DNA of 64,000 bases, taken from NCBI RefSeq assembly GCF_029504575.1, contig NZ_JAQFII010000001.1, positions 1,202,501 through 1,266,500 on the forward strand, given 5' to 3'. This DNA is from Streptomyces sp. SPB162 (lineage in GTDB: Bacteria; Actinomycetota; Actinomycetes; Streptomycetales; Streptomycetaceae). Below the pieces are notes generated by a model that was not told the DNA's origin, made no database searches, and saw only the letters and a program-made list of their open reading frames with translations. Shown in pieces: positions 51,052-59,719 of this stretch (positions are counted from its first letter, which is position 1; each line of letters begins with the position of its first letter). The position numbers and the translations under genes were made by a program.

Positions 51052-51729
51052 GTGACAGCGCGACCGTTGAACGAAATCGTCGAGGCCGGCTGGGCGAAGG
51101 CCCTGGAGCCGGTAGCCGGGCAGATCGGCGCGATGGGAGACTTCCTGCGCGCCGAGATCGCCCAGGGGCGCACCTACCTTCCGTCCGGGGCCAACGTGCT
51201 GCGCGCGTTCCAGCAGCCGTTCGACGAGGTGCGGGTGCTGATCGTGGGTCAGGACCCGTACCCGACGCCCGGTCACGCGGTGGGGCTGAGCTTCTCCGTG
51301 GCCCCGGACGTGCGCCCGCTGCCCGGCAGCCTGGAGAACATCTACCGGGAGCTCGGCACCGACCTCGGCGTGCCCCGGCCGTCCGACGGAGACCTGACGC
51401 CGTGGACACGCCAGGGCGTGCTGCTGCTCAACAGGGCGCTCACGACGGCGCCCCGCAAGCCCGCGGCACACCGCGGCAAGGGCTGGGAAGCCATCACCGA
51501 GCAGGCCATCCGGGCGCTGGTGGCGCGCCGCACCCCGCTGGTGTCAATCCTGTGGGGCCGTGACGCCCGCAATCTGCGCCCGCTCCTCGGCGACCTGCCC
51601 GCGCTCGAAGCGGCCCACCCGTCACCGATGTCGGCGGACCGCGGTTTCTTCGGCTCCCGGCCGTTCAGCCGGGCCAACGCCCTGCTGACAGGACTCGGAG
51701 CCGATCCTGTGGACTGGCGCCTGCCCTGA
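51052..51729 (+). CDS. ung: Uracil-DNA glycosylase
   Basis: A 225-residue family 1 [25 protein letters not shown] contains the catalytic Asp (about residue 68), and [22 protein letters not shown] the His-containing leucine/HPS loop. It removes uracil from DNA and starts base-excision repair. The start is the GTG at 51052. It is adjacent to, and downstream of, the Asp-box gene (19-bp gap). Confidence 0.96.
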   Translation: MTARPLNEIVEAGWAKALEPVAGQIGAMGDFLRAEIAQGRTYLPSGANVLRAFQQPFDEVRVLIVGQDPYPTPGHAVGLSFSVAPDVRPLPGSLENIYRELGTDLGVPRPSDGDLTPWTRQGVLLLNRALTTAPRKPAAHRGKGWEAITEQAIRALVARRTPLVSILWGRDARNLRPLLGDLPALEAAHPSPMSADRGFFGSRPFSRANALLTGLGADPVDWRLP

Positions 51730-51754
51730 CGGACCCGGACTGTACGCTGCCCGG

Positions 51755-52597
51755 GTGACCACGCATTCGAATACTCCTGCGGGCTGGTACGCGGACCCGC
51801 AAGGCACCCCGAACCTGCTCCGCTACTGGGACGGATCCCAGTGGACCGAGCACACGAACACCGGCCAGGCGGGCCAGGTGCCGCAACAGCCGGCGAACAA
51901 CGCCTGGGAGCTGAACGTCGACGGCGGCCACGACCCGTCCAAGGTGCAGCGCCAGGTGCAGCACCAGGCGGGCGTCGCGCCGACCGGCGGTGGCGGCGGC
52001 ACCCTGTTCAGCGAGCCGATCCTGGTGGTGAACCAGAAGGCCAAGCTCATCGAGTTGAACAACGAGTACAGCGTCTTCGACCAGCAGGGCCGTTCGCTGG
52101 GCTCGGTGAGCCAGGTCGGCCAGAGCACGGCGCGCAAGGTACTGCGCTTCGTCTCCAGCGTGGACCAGTTCCTCTCGGTCAAGCTGGAGGTGCGCGACGC
52201 CCACGGGCAGCCGCAACTGCTGCTCACCCGCCCGGCGAAGTTCATCAAGTCCAAGGTGATCGTGCAGCGTCCGGACGGACAGACGCTCGGCGAGATCGTC
52301 CAGCAGAACGCCATCGGTAAGATCAACTTCTCGTTCGAGGTCAACGGGCAGAAGATCGGCGCCATCAAGGCCGAGAACTGGCGCGCCTGGAACTTCGCGA
52401 TCGTCGACCACACCGAGACCGAGGTCGCCCGCATCACCAAGACGTGGGAGGGCCTGGCCAAGACCATGTTCACCACGGCGGACAACTACGTCCTGCAGAT
52501 CCACCGGCCGCTCTCCGAGCCGCTGCTGAGCATGGTGGTCGCCTCCGCGCTCACGGTGGACACCGCGCTCAAGCAGGACTCCCGCGGGCTCGGCTGA
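51755..52597 (+). CDS. Phospholipid scramblase-related / DUF2510 protein
   Basis: A 280-residue protein. The N-terminal part is a DUF2510 domain (PAGWYADPQGTPNLLRYWDGSQWTEHT). A Gly/Gln-rich linker follows. The remainder is a LURP-one/scramblase-like domain: ILVVNQKAKLIELNNEYSVFDQQGRSLGSV and then FVSSVDQFLSVKLEVRDAHGQPQLLLTR. The family is lipid-associated in bacteria with unclear function. It is followed after 4 bp by the kinase gene, so they are likely co-transcribed. Confidence 0.8.
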   Translation: MTTHSNTPAGWYADPQGTPNLLRYWDGSQWTEHTNTGQAGQVPQQPANNAWELNVDGGHDPSKVQRQVQHQAGVAPTGGGGGTLFSEPILVVNQKAKLIELNNEYSVFDQQGRSLGSVSQVGQSTARKVLRFVSSVDQFLSVKLEVRDAHGQPQLLLTRPAKFIKSKVIVQRPDGQTLGEIVQQNAIGKINFSFEVNGQKIGAIKAENWRAWNFAIVDHTETEVARITKTWEGLAKTMFTTADNYVLQIHRPLSEPLLSMVVASALTVDTALKQDSRGLG

Positions 52598-52601
52598 CCC
52601 G

Positions 52602-53618
52602 ATGGCCGCTTCCGGCGGTTGGGTCCTCGGTGTGGACTCCGGCGGCTCCGGGGTGCGGGTGGCACTGGCCCGCGCCGACGGCACCGCCAGGTCCGCGCCG
52701 GCCTCCTCGAAACGGCCCGCCGTGGTCGGCGAGCGGGGAATCGACGCCGGCAGCCTGCTCGACGAGGTACTCCCCGCCGCCCGTGAGTTGATGCGGGCGG
52801 CGGGCACGGAGACGCTCGCCGCCGCCGCGGTCGGCGCCGCCGGCATGGCCACCCTCGGCGACGACCTGCGCGCCGCGCTGCCCGGTGCGCTGCGCGAGGC
52901 CTTCGGGGTGCGGTCGCTCGCGCTCGCGGCGGACGCCGTGACGGCCTACGCGGGCGCCCTCGGCATGCGCCCCGGCGTCGTGGTCGCCGCGGGCACCGGC
53001 ATGATCGCCCTCGGCACCGGGCTCGACGGCTCCGGCTGGCGCCGCGCCGACGGTTGGGGCCATCTCCTCGGCGACGCCGGCGGCGGCGCCTGGATCGGCC
53101 GCGCCGGGCTGGAGGCCGCCCTGCGCGCCCACGACGGCCGGGCGGGCGGCTCCGCCGCGCTCCTGGAACGTGCGGAAGCGCTCTTCGGCCCGGTCGACGA
53201 CCTGCCGGCACAGCTGTACCCGCGGCCCGACCGTCCGGCCGTACTCGCCTCGTTCGCCCCCGCGGTGGCCCGCTGCGCGGCCGCCGACCCGGTGGCGGCG
53301 GACATCCTGCGCCAGGCCGCACGGCACATCCTGGAGACGGCCGCGGCCGTCCGTCCGACCGCCGGAGCCGCCGGCACCGGCTCCTGCCGGACCGCACTGA
53401 CCGGTGGTCTGTTCACGATGGGCGAGCCGCTACTGGGACCGCTGCGCGAGCTGGCTCCCGAGGTGTTCCCCGAGGCGGAGTTCGTGCCCGCCGATGGAGA
53501 TCCACTGCTCGGAGCCCTGCGCATCGCCGGGGCGCTCGCCTCGGGCGCGCTGTCGCTGCCGGAGGACCCGGCATTGCTGCACATCCGGATGCACGTGCAT
53601 CCGCACAACCAAATGTGA
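52602..53618 (+). CDS. BadF/BadG-type ATPase (N-acetylglucosamine kinase-like)
   Basis: A 338-residue ASKHA kinase. GGWVLGVDSGGSGVRVALARADG is the phosphate-1 loop; VVVAAGTGMIALGTGLDGSGWRRADGWGHLLGDAGGGAWIGRAGLEAALRAHDGR covers the phosphate-2 and adenosine regions. Members phosphorylate amino sugars. Its 5' end lies 4 bp after the scramblase-like gene. The substrate is suggested, not proven. Confidence 0.85.
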   Translation: MAASGGWVLGVDSGGSGVRVALARADGTARSAPASSKRPAVVGERGIDAGSLLDEVLPAARELMRAAGTETLAAAAVGAAGMATLGDDLRAALPGALREAFGVRSLALAADAVTAYAGALGMRPGVVVAAGTGMIALGTGLDGSGWRRADGWGHLLGDAGGGAWIGRAGLEAALRAHDGRAGGSAALLERAEALFGPVDDLPAQLYPRPDRPAVLASFAPAVARCAAADPVAADILRQAARHILETAAAVRPTAGAAGTGSCRTALTGGLFTMGEPLLGPLRELAPEVFPEAEFVPADGDPLLGALRIAGALASGALSLPEDPALLHIRMHVHPHNQM

Positions 53619-53715
53619 CCAAACGTGAAGGAAATTCGGACGGATCGGGACAGGTCCCCCCTAGGACGTACCCACCCGAACACCCGCGCACCACGAGGCA
53701 TTAGCATGCGACGCC

Positions 53716-54585
53716 ATGAGCACTGCCACTGGCCCCGCACCCGGCCTCCCCGTTCGAATGCCGCGTCCCCGCCAGCCGGGACGCCACCGCCGACCGGAGC
53801 CCCTGGCCGCGCCCGAGGGCGCGCCGGTGCTGGTTCTCGCTGTTCCCGGCACCCCGACCCCCGCCGTGCGCAGCCTGGCGGAAGAGGTCCTGAGCATCGC
53901 CCGTTCCGAGCTGTCGGGCCTCGACCCGCGCATCGGCTACCTCGAAGGGGACGACACCGAGTTCCCGACGCTGGAGGCCGTGCTGACGCAGGCCGCCGCC
54001 GACCGCGCCGACGACTCCCCCGCCGCTGTCGTGGTCCCGCTGCTGGCCGGGCCCGACGCCTCGGTGGTCCGCCGGATACGCCAGGCCGTGACGGACAGCC
54101 GCTGCGGCACCGAGGTGACCGACGTCCTCGGCCCGCACCCGCTGCTCGCCGAGGCGCTGCACGTGCGGCTCTCCGAGGCCGGTCTGGCCCGCGCCGACCG
54201 CGCCCGGCTCTTCACCGTGGCGACGGCGGCCGACGGCATCATCCTGGCCACCGTGGGCGGCGAGGAGGCCGTCCAGGCGGCCGGTGTCACCGGTCTGCTG
54301 CTCGCGGCCCGCCTCGCGGTGCCGGTCCTGGCCGCGGCGCTGGACGTGGACGGGTCGATCGCCCGCGCCGCCGAGCAGTTGCGGTCCTCCGGCTCCACCA
54401 ACCTCGCCCTCGCACCGTGCCTGATCGGTCCCGAGGTCGCCGCCCAGCTGCTGCACTCCGCCGCCGAGGAGGCGGGCTGCGCCGGCGCGGACGCGCTCGG
54501 CCCCTACCCGGCGGTCGGCAAGCTCGTGGTCGCCAAATACACGACCGCGCTCGGTATCGCCCCGCAGGGCGCCCCGGTGCACTGA
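53716..54585 (+). CDS. CbiX/sirohydrochlorin chelatase-like protein lacking the first catalytic His
   Basis: A 289-residue two-repeat chelatase-like protein. The first half has APVLVLAVPGTPTPAVRSLAEEVLSIARSELSG, and DPRIGYLEGDDTEFPTLEAVLTQAA is like the CbiX core. The HGS motif of genuine CbiX/SirB is replaced by AVPGTPTPA, and the later His is also missing from VVVPLLAGPDAS. It is therefore likely non-chelating or uses other residues, a conserved degenerate subtype. A strong terminator follows. Confidence 0.7.
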   Translation: MSTATGPAPGLPVRMPRPRQPGRHRRPEPLAAPEGAPVLVLAVPGTPTPAVRSLAEEVLSIARSELSGLDPRIGYLEGDDTEFPTLEAVLTQAAADRADDSPAAVVVPLLAGPDASVVRRIRQAVTDSRCGTEVTDVLGPHPLLAEALHVRLSEAGLARADRARLFTVATAADGIILATVGGEEAVQAAGVTGLLLAARLAVPVLAAALDVDGSIARAAEQLRSSGSTNLALAPCLIGPEVAAQLLHSAAEEAGCAGADALGPYPAVGKLVVAKYTTALGIAPQGAPVH

Positions 54586-54593
54586 CGTTCCGA

Positions 54594-54638
54594 AAAGACG
54601 GTGCGGGCGGCGCTTTCCGCGCCGCCCGCACCGTCTTT
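54594..54638. terminator. Perfect 20-bp hairpin terminator
   Basis: Arms 54594-54613 and 54619-54638 (20 bp, perfect) around a 5-nt loop, flanked by A-tract and T-tract-like ends. It lies between convergent genes and ends 14 bp from the lactonase stop. Confidence 0.9.
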
Positions 54639-54651
54639 CGTTCGGAACCGC

Positions 54652-55698
54652 TCAGCGCAGCAGCACGCAGGACGCGGCCGGCACGTCCACCGAGCCGGCC
54701 TGCTGGGGAATACCGGTCTCCTGGTCGATGTCGAACCAGGTCACGTCGCCGGACCGCTCGTTGGCCGCGTACAGCCGGCGGCCTGACGGGTCGGCGGTGA
54801 GGTGGCGCGGCCAGTCCCCGCCGCAGGGGACGGTGTCCAGCAGCTCCGTGCTCTCCCCCGACGCGTCGAGGGAGAGCACGGCGATGCTGTTGTGGCCGCG
54901 GTTGGCCGCCCAGGCGAAGCGGCCGTCGGGCGAGACGACCAGCTCCGACGGGTAGTTGGGCTCCTCCGGGCCGGCCGCGCCCTCGGGCAGCACCGACACC
55001 TCCGTCACCGGCCGCAGCGATCCGACAGCCGCGTCCCACCGGCAGACGGTGACGACGGACCGCAGCTCGTTCATCACGTACGCCCGGTCGCCGCGCGGGT
55101 GGAAGGTCATGTGCCGCGGCCCGGCCCCGGAGCGCAGCCCCAGCTCCCGCTCGATCTCCAGCACACCGGTGGCCGCGTCCAGCTCGCACACCCGCACCGA
55201 GTCGGTGCCGAGGTCGACACTGAGCAGCCAGCGGCCCGAGGGGTCCGGCAGGACCATATGGGCGTGCGGACCGGTCTGGCGGTCCTGGTCCGGCCCCTCA
55301 CCCTCGTGCTCCAGCACGCTGCGCACCGCGTCGAGTCCGCCCGCCGCGTCGAGGGCCAGGACGCTGACGCCGCCCGACGTGTAGTTGGCGGTGAACAGGT
55401 GCCCTCCGTGCAGGCACAGGTGCGTGGGCGCGCTGCCGCGTACCGGCACGGTGCGGCCGGACTGCCGCGGCGCGGTGGGGTCCGCCAGCGAGAAGGCGGC
55501 GACGCCGCCCTCCCGCGTCTCGCTCACCGCGTACAGCACCTCGCGGTCGGCGGAGAGTGCCAGGAAGGACGGGTCGGCCACCTCAGCCGCCGACCCCAGC
55601 ACGGTGAGCGCACCGGTCCCGGGGTCGACGGCGGCCGTGGTGAGACCGTGGCCGCCCGCCGACGTGAACGATCCGATGTATGCGTGCGCCGCCACCAC
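54652..55698 (-). CDS. YVTN/6-phosphogluconolactonase-like beta-propeller lactonase
   Basis: A 348-residue seven-bladed propeller of the lactonase (Pgl/YbhE) family. AYIGSFTSAGGHGLTTAAVDPGTGAL starts blade 1, with later GPHAHMVLPDPSGRWLLSVDLGTDSVRV, GPRHMTFHPRGDRAYVMNELRSVVTV and YPSELVVSPDGRFAWAANRGHNSIAVL. It hydrolyses a sugar lactone or serves as a related esterase. Start GTG 55698 (or GTG 55695) follows an AGGAG site. It is downstream of the nitric oxide synthase gene (71-bp gap). The long frame reading back into the nos gene is spurious. Confidence 0.85.
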   Translation of the reverse strand: MVAAHAYIGSFTSAGGHGLTTAAVDPGTGALTVLGSAAEVADPSFLALSADREVLYAVSETREGGVAAFSLADPTAPRQSGRTVPVRGSAPTHLCLHGGHLFTANYTSGGVSVLALDAAGGLDAVRSVLEHEGEGPDQDRQTGPHAHMVLPDPSGRWLLSVDLGTDSVRVCELDAATGVLEIERELGLRSGAGPRHMTFHPRGDRAYVMNELRSVVTVCRWDAAVGSLRPVTEVSVLPEGAAGPEEPNYPSELVVSPDGRFAWAANRGHNSIAVLSLDASGESTELLDTVPCGGDWPRHLTADPSGRRLYAANERSGDVTWFDIDQETGIPQQAGSVDVPAASCVLLR

Positions 55699-55769
55699 TG
55701 CTCCTGTCGCTCCAGCTACGTGTGCTGCGGTGACATTAGTGGGCGGCGCGGCCGGCCGCGCGGGCGGGG

Positions 55770-57035
55770 CTACGCGGGCGCCGTCCTGGGACACGTGCCG
55801 GGGTCCGTCCGGGGCGTGGCGGAGCGGTGCACGTACGCCGGGGTGCGGTCCCCCGTCGCGTAGTAGCGGTGGAACACCTCCGTGGCCGAGCCGGAGATCG
55901 GCGGCACGATCCACGACCAGTCGGCCGGCACGCTGCGCCCCTTGCTCTCCTCGCGGTCGACGTGGGCGAGGAAGCGCCGGGACTCGGTGTGGTGGTCGGT
56001 GACGGTGGCGCCGGCCCGGTCGAAGGAGTGCAGGACGGCCCGGTTGAGTTCGACCAGGGCGCGGTCCTTCCACAGCGACCGGTCGCTGCTGGTGTCCAGG
56101 CCCAACCGCCGGGCGAACCGCGGCAGCAGGTTGTAGCGGTCGGTGTCGGCGAGGTTGCGGGCCCCGATCTCGGTGCCCATGTACCAGCCGTTGAAGGGCG
56201 CTGCCGGGTAGCGGATCCCGCCGATCTCCAGGCTCATGTCGGAGATCGCCGGGACCGCGTGCCAGCGCAGTCCCCATTCGGCGAGCCACTCCAGTTCCGG
56301 GTGGACGATCGGGATCTCGAAGAGCGCGTCGGCCGGAAGGGTGAACAGACGCGGCGCCTCGCCGCGGCCCTGCACGATCAGCGGGAGGACGTCGAAGGCG
56401 GTGCCCGGTCCGCGCGGCCAGCCCAGCCGCTCGGCCGCGTCGGTGAGGCCGACGTTGCGCGGATCGCCCGTCACCCCGCCGTCCGCGCGCCGGTAGCCCG
56501 CGTACCTGATCAGCTGCTCGTTGTGGATCCGGGGTCCGGGCAGGCCCGGTGCGTCGGGCGCGAAGACGGTGATGACCGGCCGGATCCGACCGCCGTTGGA
56601 CGCCGCGCGCAGATGGGCGGCCGACTCCTCGGCGACCCCGGCGGCGTCGGAGATCCGGCGCCGGTCGCGGATCCGCAGGGAGTTCCAGTACAGCCGCCCT
56701 ATGCAGCGGTTGTTGTTGCGCCAGGCGACCCGGGCGCCGAAGACCAGTTCCTGTCTCGTGTGCCGGTAGGTGCCGGTGGCGTCGATCTCGGCCCGCACCC
56801 GCGTCAGGCGGGCGTCGAGACCGTCGGCGTCGGCCTCCTCGCGGTGCAACTGCCGCAGGAACTCCCTGGCCAGCGGCCAGACCTCGCTCTGCGCTCCCCG
56901 CTGCTCCGGAGGTCGCACCACCGGGCGTGGGGCGGTCGCCTCCGCTGTCCGTTCCTGACGCGCCCCGACGTCGGTCCTTCGTAAAAAGTTCAGCACGCCG
57001 CGCGCTCCCCAAGGTGTCCGGCTCCCGGACCGCAT
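55770..57035 (-). CDS. nos: Nitric oxide synthase, oxygenase domain (bacterial NOS)
   Basis: A 421-residue bacterial NOS without a reductase domain. RVAWRNNNRCIGRLYWNSL supplies the proximal haem thiolate Cys (about residue 111). FNGWYMGTEIGARNLADTDRYN supplies the arginine-binding Glu, and DWSWIVPPISGSATEVFHRYY the C-terminal dimer/pterin segment. It oxidises L-arginine to citrulline and NO using an external reductase. No reductase, P450 or nitration partner is adjacent. The first 45 residues are a non-conserved extension, so the start could be downstream (for example GTG 56996). Confidence 0.95.
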   Translation of the reverse strand: MRSGSRTPWGARGVLNFLRRTDVGARQERTAEATAPRPVVRPPEQRGAQSEVWPLAREFLRQLHREEADADGLDARLTRVRAEIDATGTYRHTRQELVFGARVAWRNNNRCIGRLYWNSLRIRDRRRISDAAGVAEESAAHLRAASNGGRIRPVITVFAPDAPGLPGPRIHNEQLIRYAGYRRADGGVTGDPRNVGLTDAAERLGWPRGPGTAFDVLPLIVQGRGEAPRLFTLPADALFEIPIVHPELEWLAEWGLRWHAVPAISDMSLEIGGIRYPAAPFNGWYMGTEIGARNLADTDRYNLLPRFARRLGLDTSSDRSLWKDRALVELNRAVLHSFDRAGATVTDHHTESRRFLAHVDREESKGRSVPADWSWIVPPISGSATEVFHRYYATGDRTPAYVHRSATPRTDPGTCPRTAPA

Positions 57036-57151
57036 CCCGCTGCGGCCCGCGGAATTCCGATGCGCAGGGTCTTACCCGAGGAGTGGCTGATCCATCCTGT
57101 TCGTGGCCGATGCACATGCCTCGGACCTGGTCCCCGCGTCCACGTCGCAGG

Positions 57152-58660
57152 TCAGGCGGCCAAAGGGGCGCGCGGAGTCGCACGAAGGGGTGCGACCAGT
57201 TCGATGAGCGCCCCTTCCAGTGCGTGCAGGTGCGCCAGCGCGTGTTCCGCGTGCGGGTGCTCAGCGGCCTCGGCGGCCACGGTGAGCGGTGCCGGGACGT
57301 GCGGCACGCCCGGGGCCACGAGGCGGGTGACGGCCTCCTCGACGCGACGGCAGGCGGCGAGCAGCCGCTCGTCGTGACCGGCGTCCGGGTCGGCCACCAC
57401 GGCGGCGAGGCCCCGTACCCGGTCCGCGCACTCGTCCAGCAGCGCCAGCACCTGGCGCGCCCGAGCCCTGCGGGCCCGTAGCGGGCTGAAGGGGTGGACG
57501 AGCGGGGCGACGGTGGTCCTGACCCGGCCCAGTACGACGTCGAGTTCCCTCGCCCGCTGCGCGAGGTCCTCGCCGGGGCCGCCGGCCAGGTGGTGCGCGG
57601 CCTGGGTGGTGAAGTCGCGCACGCCGTGCAGCGCGTGCCGGATCCAGGCGTCGGTGGCGGAGTGCGTGCTGATCGGCAGGACGACGGCCACGGCCAGTGC
57701 CGCGGCGAGCGCCCCGACGGCGGTCTCCTCGAGACGCAGCCACAGCAGACCGGGGTGGAGGATGCCCAGCAGGCCGTAGAGCGAGCCCGCCATGACGGTG
57801 ACGAAGAACATCATCCAGCTGTACGACACGGGCGCGGTGTAGAAGATCCCGAAGACGCAGACCGCGAGCAGCAGCGCGGTCGGCGCCCCTGCGCCGTGCA
57901 GCGGCAGGGCCAGCGCCAGACCGGCCGCGATGCCCGTCACGGTGCCCAGCACCCGGCGGAACCCGCGGACCAGCGTCTCTCCCCGGTGGGCGGTGTTGAC
58001 GAAGATCCACCACGCGGTGCCGACCGCCCAGTACCAGCGGTCCTCGGAGAGCGCCTGACCGAGCGCGAGGGCGCAGCCGGACGCGGCGGCGGCCTGGAAG
58101 GCCTGGCGGGTGGTGGTCCTGCGCAGCCCGCGCGCCTGCGGCAGCGCGACGACGGCCGGCGGGAGGGTCCGGCGCTCGTAGCACCAGAGGCCGAAGCGGA
58201 CGAGCGCGGCGGAGCCGAGCCCCAGACCGACGGCCGCGCACAGCTCGGGGAGCGCGGCCGGGGCGGCGTGCAGGAACTGGGAGATGAAGAACATCATGAA
58301 CGCGAACACGCCGAGCGCGTGCCCGCGCGGCCCCCAGCGGCGGGCGTAGACGCCGGCGAAGACCACGGCCACGAAGACCGCGTCACGGGCGTACGGGACG
58401 CCGTGCAGCCAGGCGGCGGCGACGAGGACCGGGAGGCCCACGACGGGCATCAGCGCGGTGGTGACCGCCTGCCGGCCGACCCGGGCGTCCGTGACGACGA
58501 AGAGCGCGAGCAGCGCGGCGAGCCCGCCGGCCGCCACGGCCGGCATCGGGAGCCCGGCCAGGAGGGCGGAGGTGACGGCCGTCCCGATGCCCAGGACCGC
58601 GCGGGACGCGGTGCGCAGCCGCACGCGCCCCGGGTCCGGAGCGATGAACATCCTCTTCAC
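57152..58660 (-). CDS. FUSC family aromatic-acid/efflux-type membrane protein
   Basis: About 500 residues, two sets of hydrophobic helices (residues about 10-140 and 180-310) separated by a cytoplasmic Arg-rich linker, and a C-terminal cytoplasmic helical domain with DEC/ADRVRGLAAVVADPDAG. Halves match the FUSC pattern (for example YWAVGTAWWIFVNTAHRGETLVRGFRRVLGTVTGI). Such proteins export aromatic acids or small toxic molecules. Start GTG 58660 (KRMFIAPDPGR) matches other family N-termini, although the frame continues to 58711. It is divergent from the Lrp gene. Confidence 0.82.
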   Translation of the reverse strand: MKRMFIAPDPGRVRLRTASRAVLGIGTAVTSALLAGLPMPAVAAGGLAALLALFVVTDARVGRQAVTTALMPVVGLPVLVAAAWLHGVPYARDAVFVAVVFAGVYARRWGPRGHALGVFAFMMFFISQFLHAAPAALPELCAAVGLGLGSAALVRFGLWCYERRTLPPAVVALPQARGLRRTTTRQAFQAAAASGCALALGQALSEDRWYWAVGTAWWIFVNTAHRGETLVRGFRRVLGTVTGIAAGLALALPLHGAGAPTALLLAVCVFGIFYTAPVSYSWMMFFVTVMAGSLYGLLGILHPGLLWLRLEETAVGALAAALAVAVVLPISTHSATDAWIRHALHGVRDFTTQAAHHLAGGPGEDLAQRARELDVVLGRVRTTVAPLVHPFSPLRARRARARQVLALLDECADRVRGLAAVVADPDAGHDERLLAACRRVEEAVTRLVAPGVPHVPAPLTVAAEAAEHPHAEHALAHLHALEGALIELVAPLRATPRAPLAA

Positions 58661-58772
58661 GTCGGTGGTTCCCGCCCCTTGCTCAGCGTCGTTCGATCGA
58701 CGGACAGACACAGCGAAGGCGTTGCGGAGGACCGCAACGCCATCGTCACGCCAAGGAAAACATCATCAGGGG

Positions 58773-58809
58773 CAATGGCTCAAATCGAGCGGCCAGCTAT
58801 GAGCCATTG
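58773..58809. promoter_or_regulatory. Lrp operator candidate
   Basis: The perfect inverted repeat CAATGGCTCA (58773-58782) / TGAGCCATTG (58800-58809) with a 17-bp spacer lies between the divergent FUSC and Lrp genes and 47 bp upstream of the Lrp start codon. Confidence 0.75.
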
Positions 58810-58856
58810 GTACAGTGAAAAGCCGTATCCACCGACCAGAAGGAGACCAGTGGCCC

Positions 58857-59366
58857 ATGGCCGTCGACGCGCTGGACGCCCGCATCCTGCGGCTGATGCT
58901 GGAACAGCCGCGCACCAGCGTGCGGGAGTACGCCCGCGTCCTGGGCGTGGCCCGCGGCACGCTCCAGGCCAGGATCGACCGGCTGGAGCGCGACGGAGTG
59001 ATCACCGGCTTCGGTCCGCGGCTGTCGCCCGCCGCGCTCGGCCACCCGGTGCTCGCCTTCGTGCACATCGAGGTGACCCAGGGGCATTTGGACGACGTCG
59101 GTGACGCGCTGGCCGCCGTGCCCGAGATCATCGAGGCGGTCTCCGTCACCGGCGGCGGCGATCTGCTGACCCGCGTCGTCGCCCGCGACAACGCGCACCT
59201 GGAGGACGTCGTCCAGCGCCTGATCAGCACCCCCGGGGTGGTCCGCACCCGCACCGAGGTGGCGTTGCGGGTGCGGGTCCCGCACCGGGTGCTGCCGCTG
59301 GTCGAGGCGGTGGGGAGGGGCGCCGCGGCTGCCGGTGGCGTCCGGGGCGCCGGTCCTACCGGTTGA
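58857..59366 (+). CDS. Lrp/AsnC family transcriptional regulator
   Basis: A 169-residue regulator. HTH: ALDARILRLMLEQPRTSVREYARVLGVARGTLQARIDRLERDGVITGFGPRLS; the RAM domain is GHPVLAFVHIEVTQGHLDDVGDALAAVPEIIEAVSVTGGGDLLTRVVARD. It probably senses an amino acid or aromatic metabolite and represses or activates the divergent FUSC exporter. ATG 58857 has AAGGAGAC 12 bp upstream. It ends overlapping the decayed PfpI gene's stop region. Confidence 0.93.
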   Translation: MAVDALDARILRLMLEQPRTSVREYARVLGVARGTLQARIDRLERDGVITGFGPRLSPAALGHPVLAFVHIEVTQGHLDDVGDALAAVPEIIEAVSVTGGGDLLTRVVARDNAHLEDVVQRLISTPGVVRTRTEVALRVRVPHRVLPLVEAVGRGAAAAGGVRGAGPTG

Positions 59367-59607
59367 GGCCCGCCTTGAGGAGGTCCTTGGCGGCCCGCGG
59401 CGCCTTCGCGAGCGAACCGGCGTCGAAGGGCGGCTGCGGGTCGTACTCGATCATCAGCTGGATCGCCTCGGCGGTGGTCCGACCGGCGATCCGCCCGACG
59501 AGGGCGAGTGCCATGTCGATCCCCGAGGAGACCTGGGCGATCCGGTCCGCACGCCGGGCGGCCGCGGCGAACCGCCCGACGACCTCCGCGTCGTGGATCG
59601 CCCGCCG
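59356..59607 (-). pseudogene. DJ-1/PfpI family remnant
   Basis: The minus-strand frame ending at 59356 reads QVSSGIDMALALVGRIAGRT and then AEAIQLMIEYDPQPPFDAGSLAKAP, the C-terminal signature of DJ-1/PfpI proteins. It is preceded by IHDAEVVGRFAAAARRADRI, which resembles the segment before the nucleophile-elbow Cys (normally WTTSVCTGSLLL). The nucleophile and surrounding part are absent, so an internal deletion is likely. No plausible start codon is visible. It is a decayed gene. Confidence 0.7.
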
Positions 59608-59655
59608 GATGCCGGGATGGCGGCAGGGACAGGCTTGTGACGATTCCCGCCACCC

Positions 59656-59701
59656 ACGCGGAGGGACGGACCGGGCACGAGCCCGGACCGTCCCTCCGCG
59701 T
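59656..59701 (-). terminator. Hairpin terminator after the fprA-type gene
   Basis: 21-bp arms (59656-59676 and 59681-59701) with one mismatch around a 4-nt loop, 18 bp beyond the stop of the reductase gene on the minus strand. Confidence 0.85.
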
Positions 59702-59719
59702 CCTGCGGGCGTGCGGGTC

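Noticed and set aside
54652..57183. 843-residue minus frame joining lactonase and the nitric oxide synthase region
   Set aside because: Only the lactonase part is real; the upstream part is an out-of-frame reading of the nos gene, which is intact in another frame.
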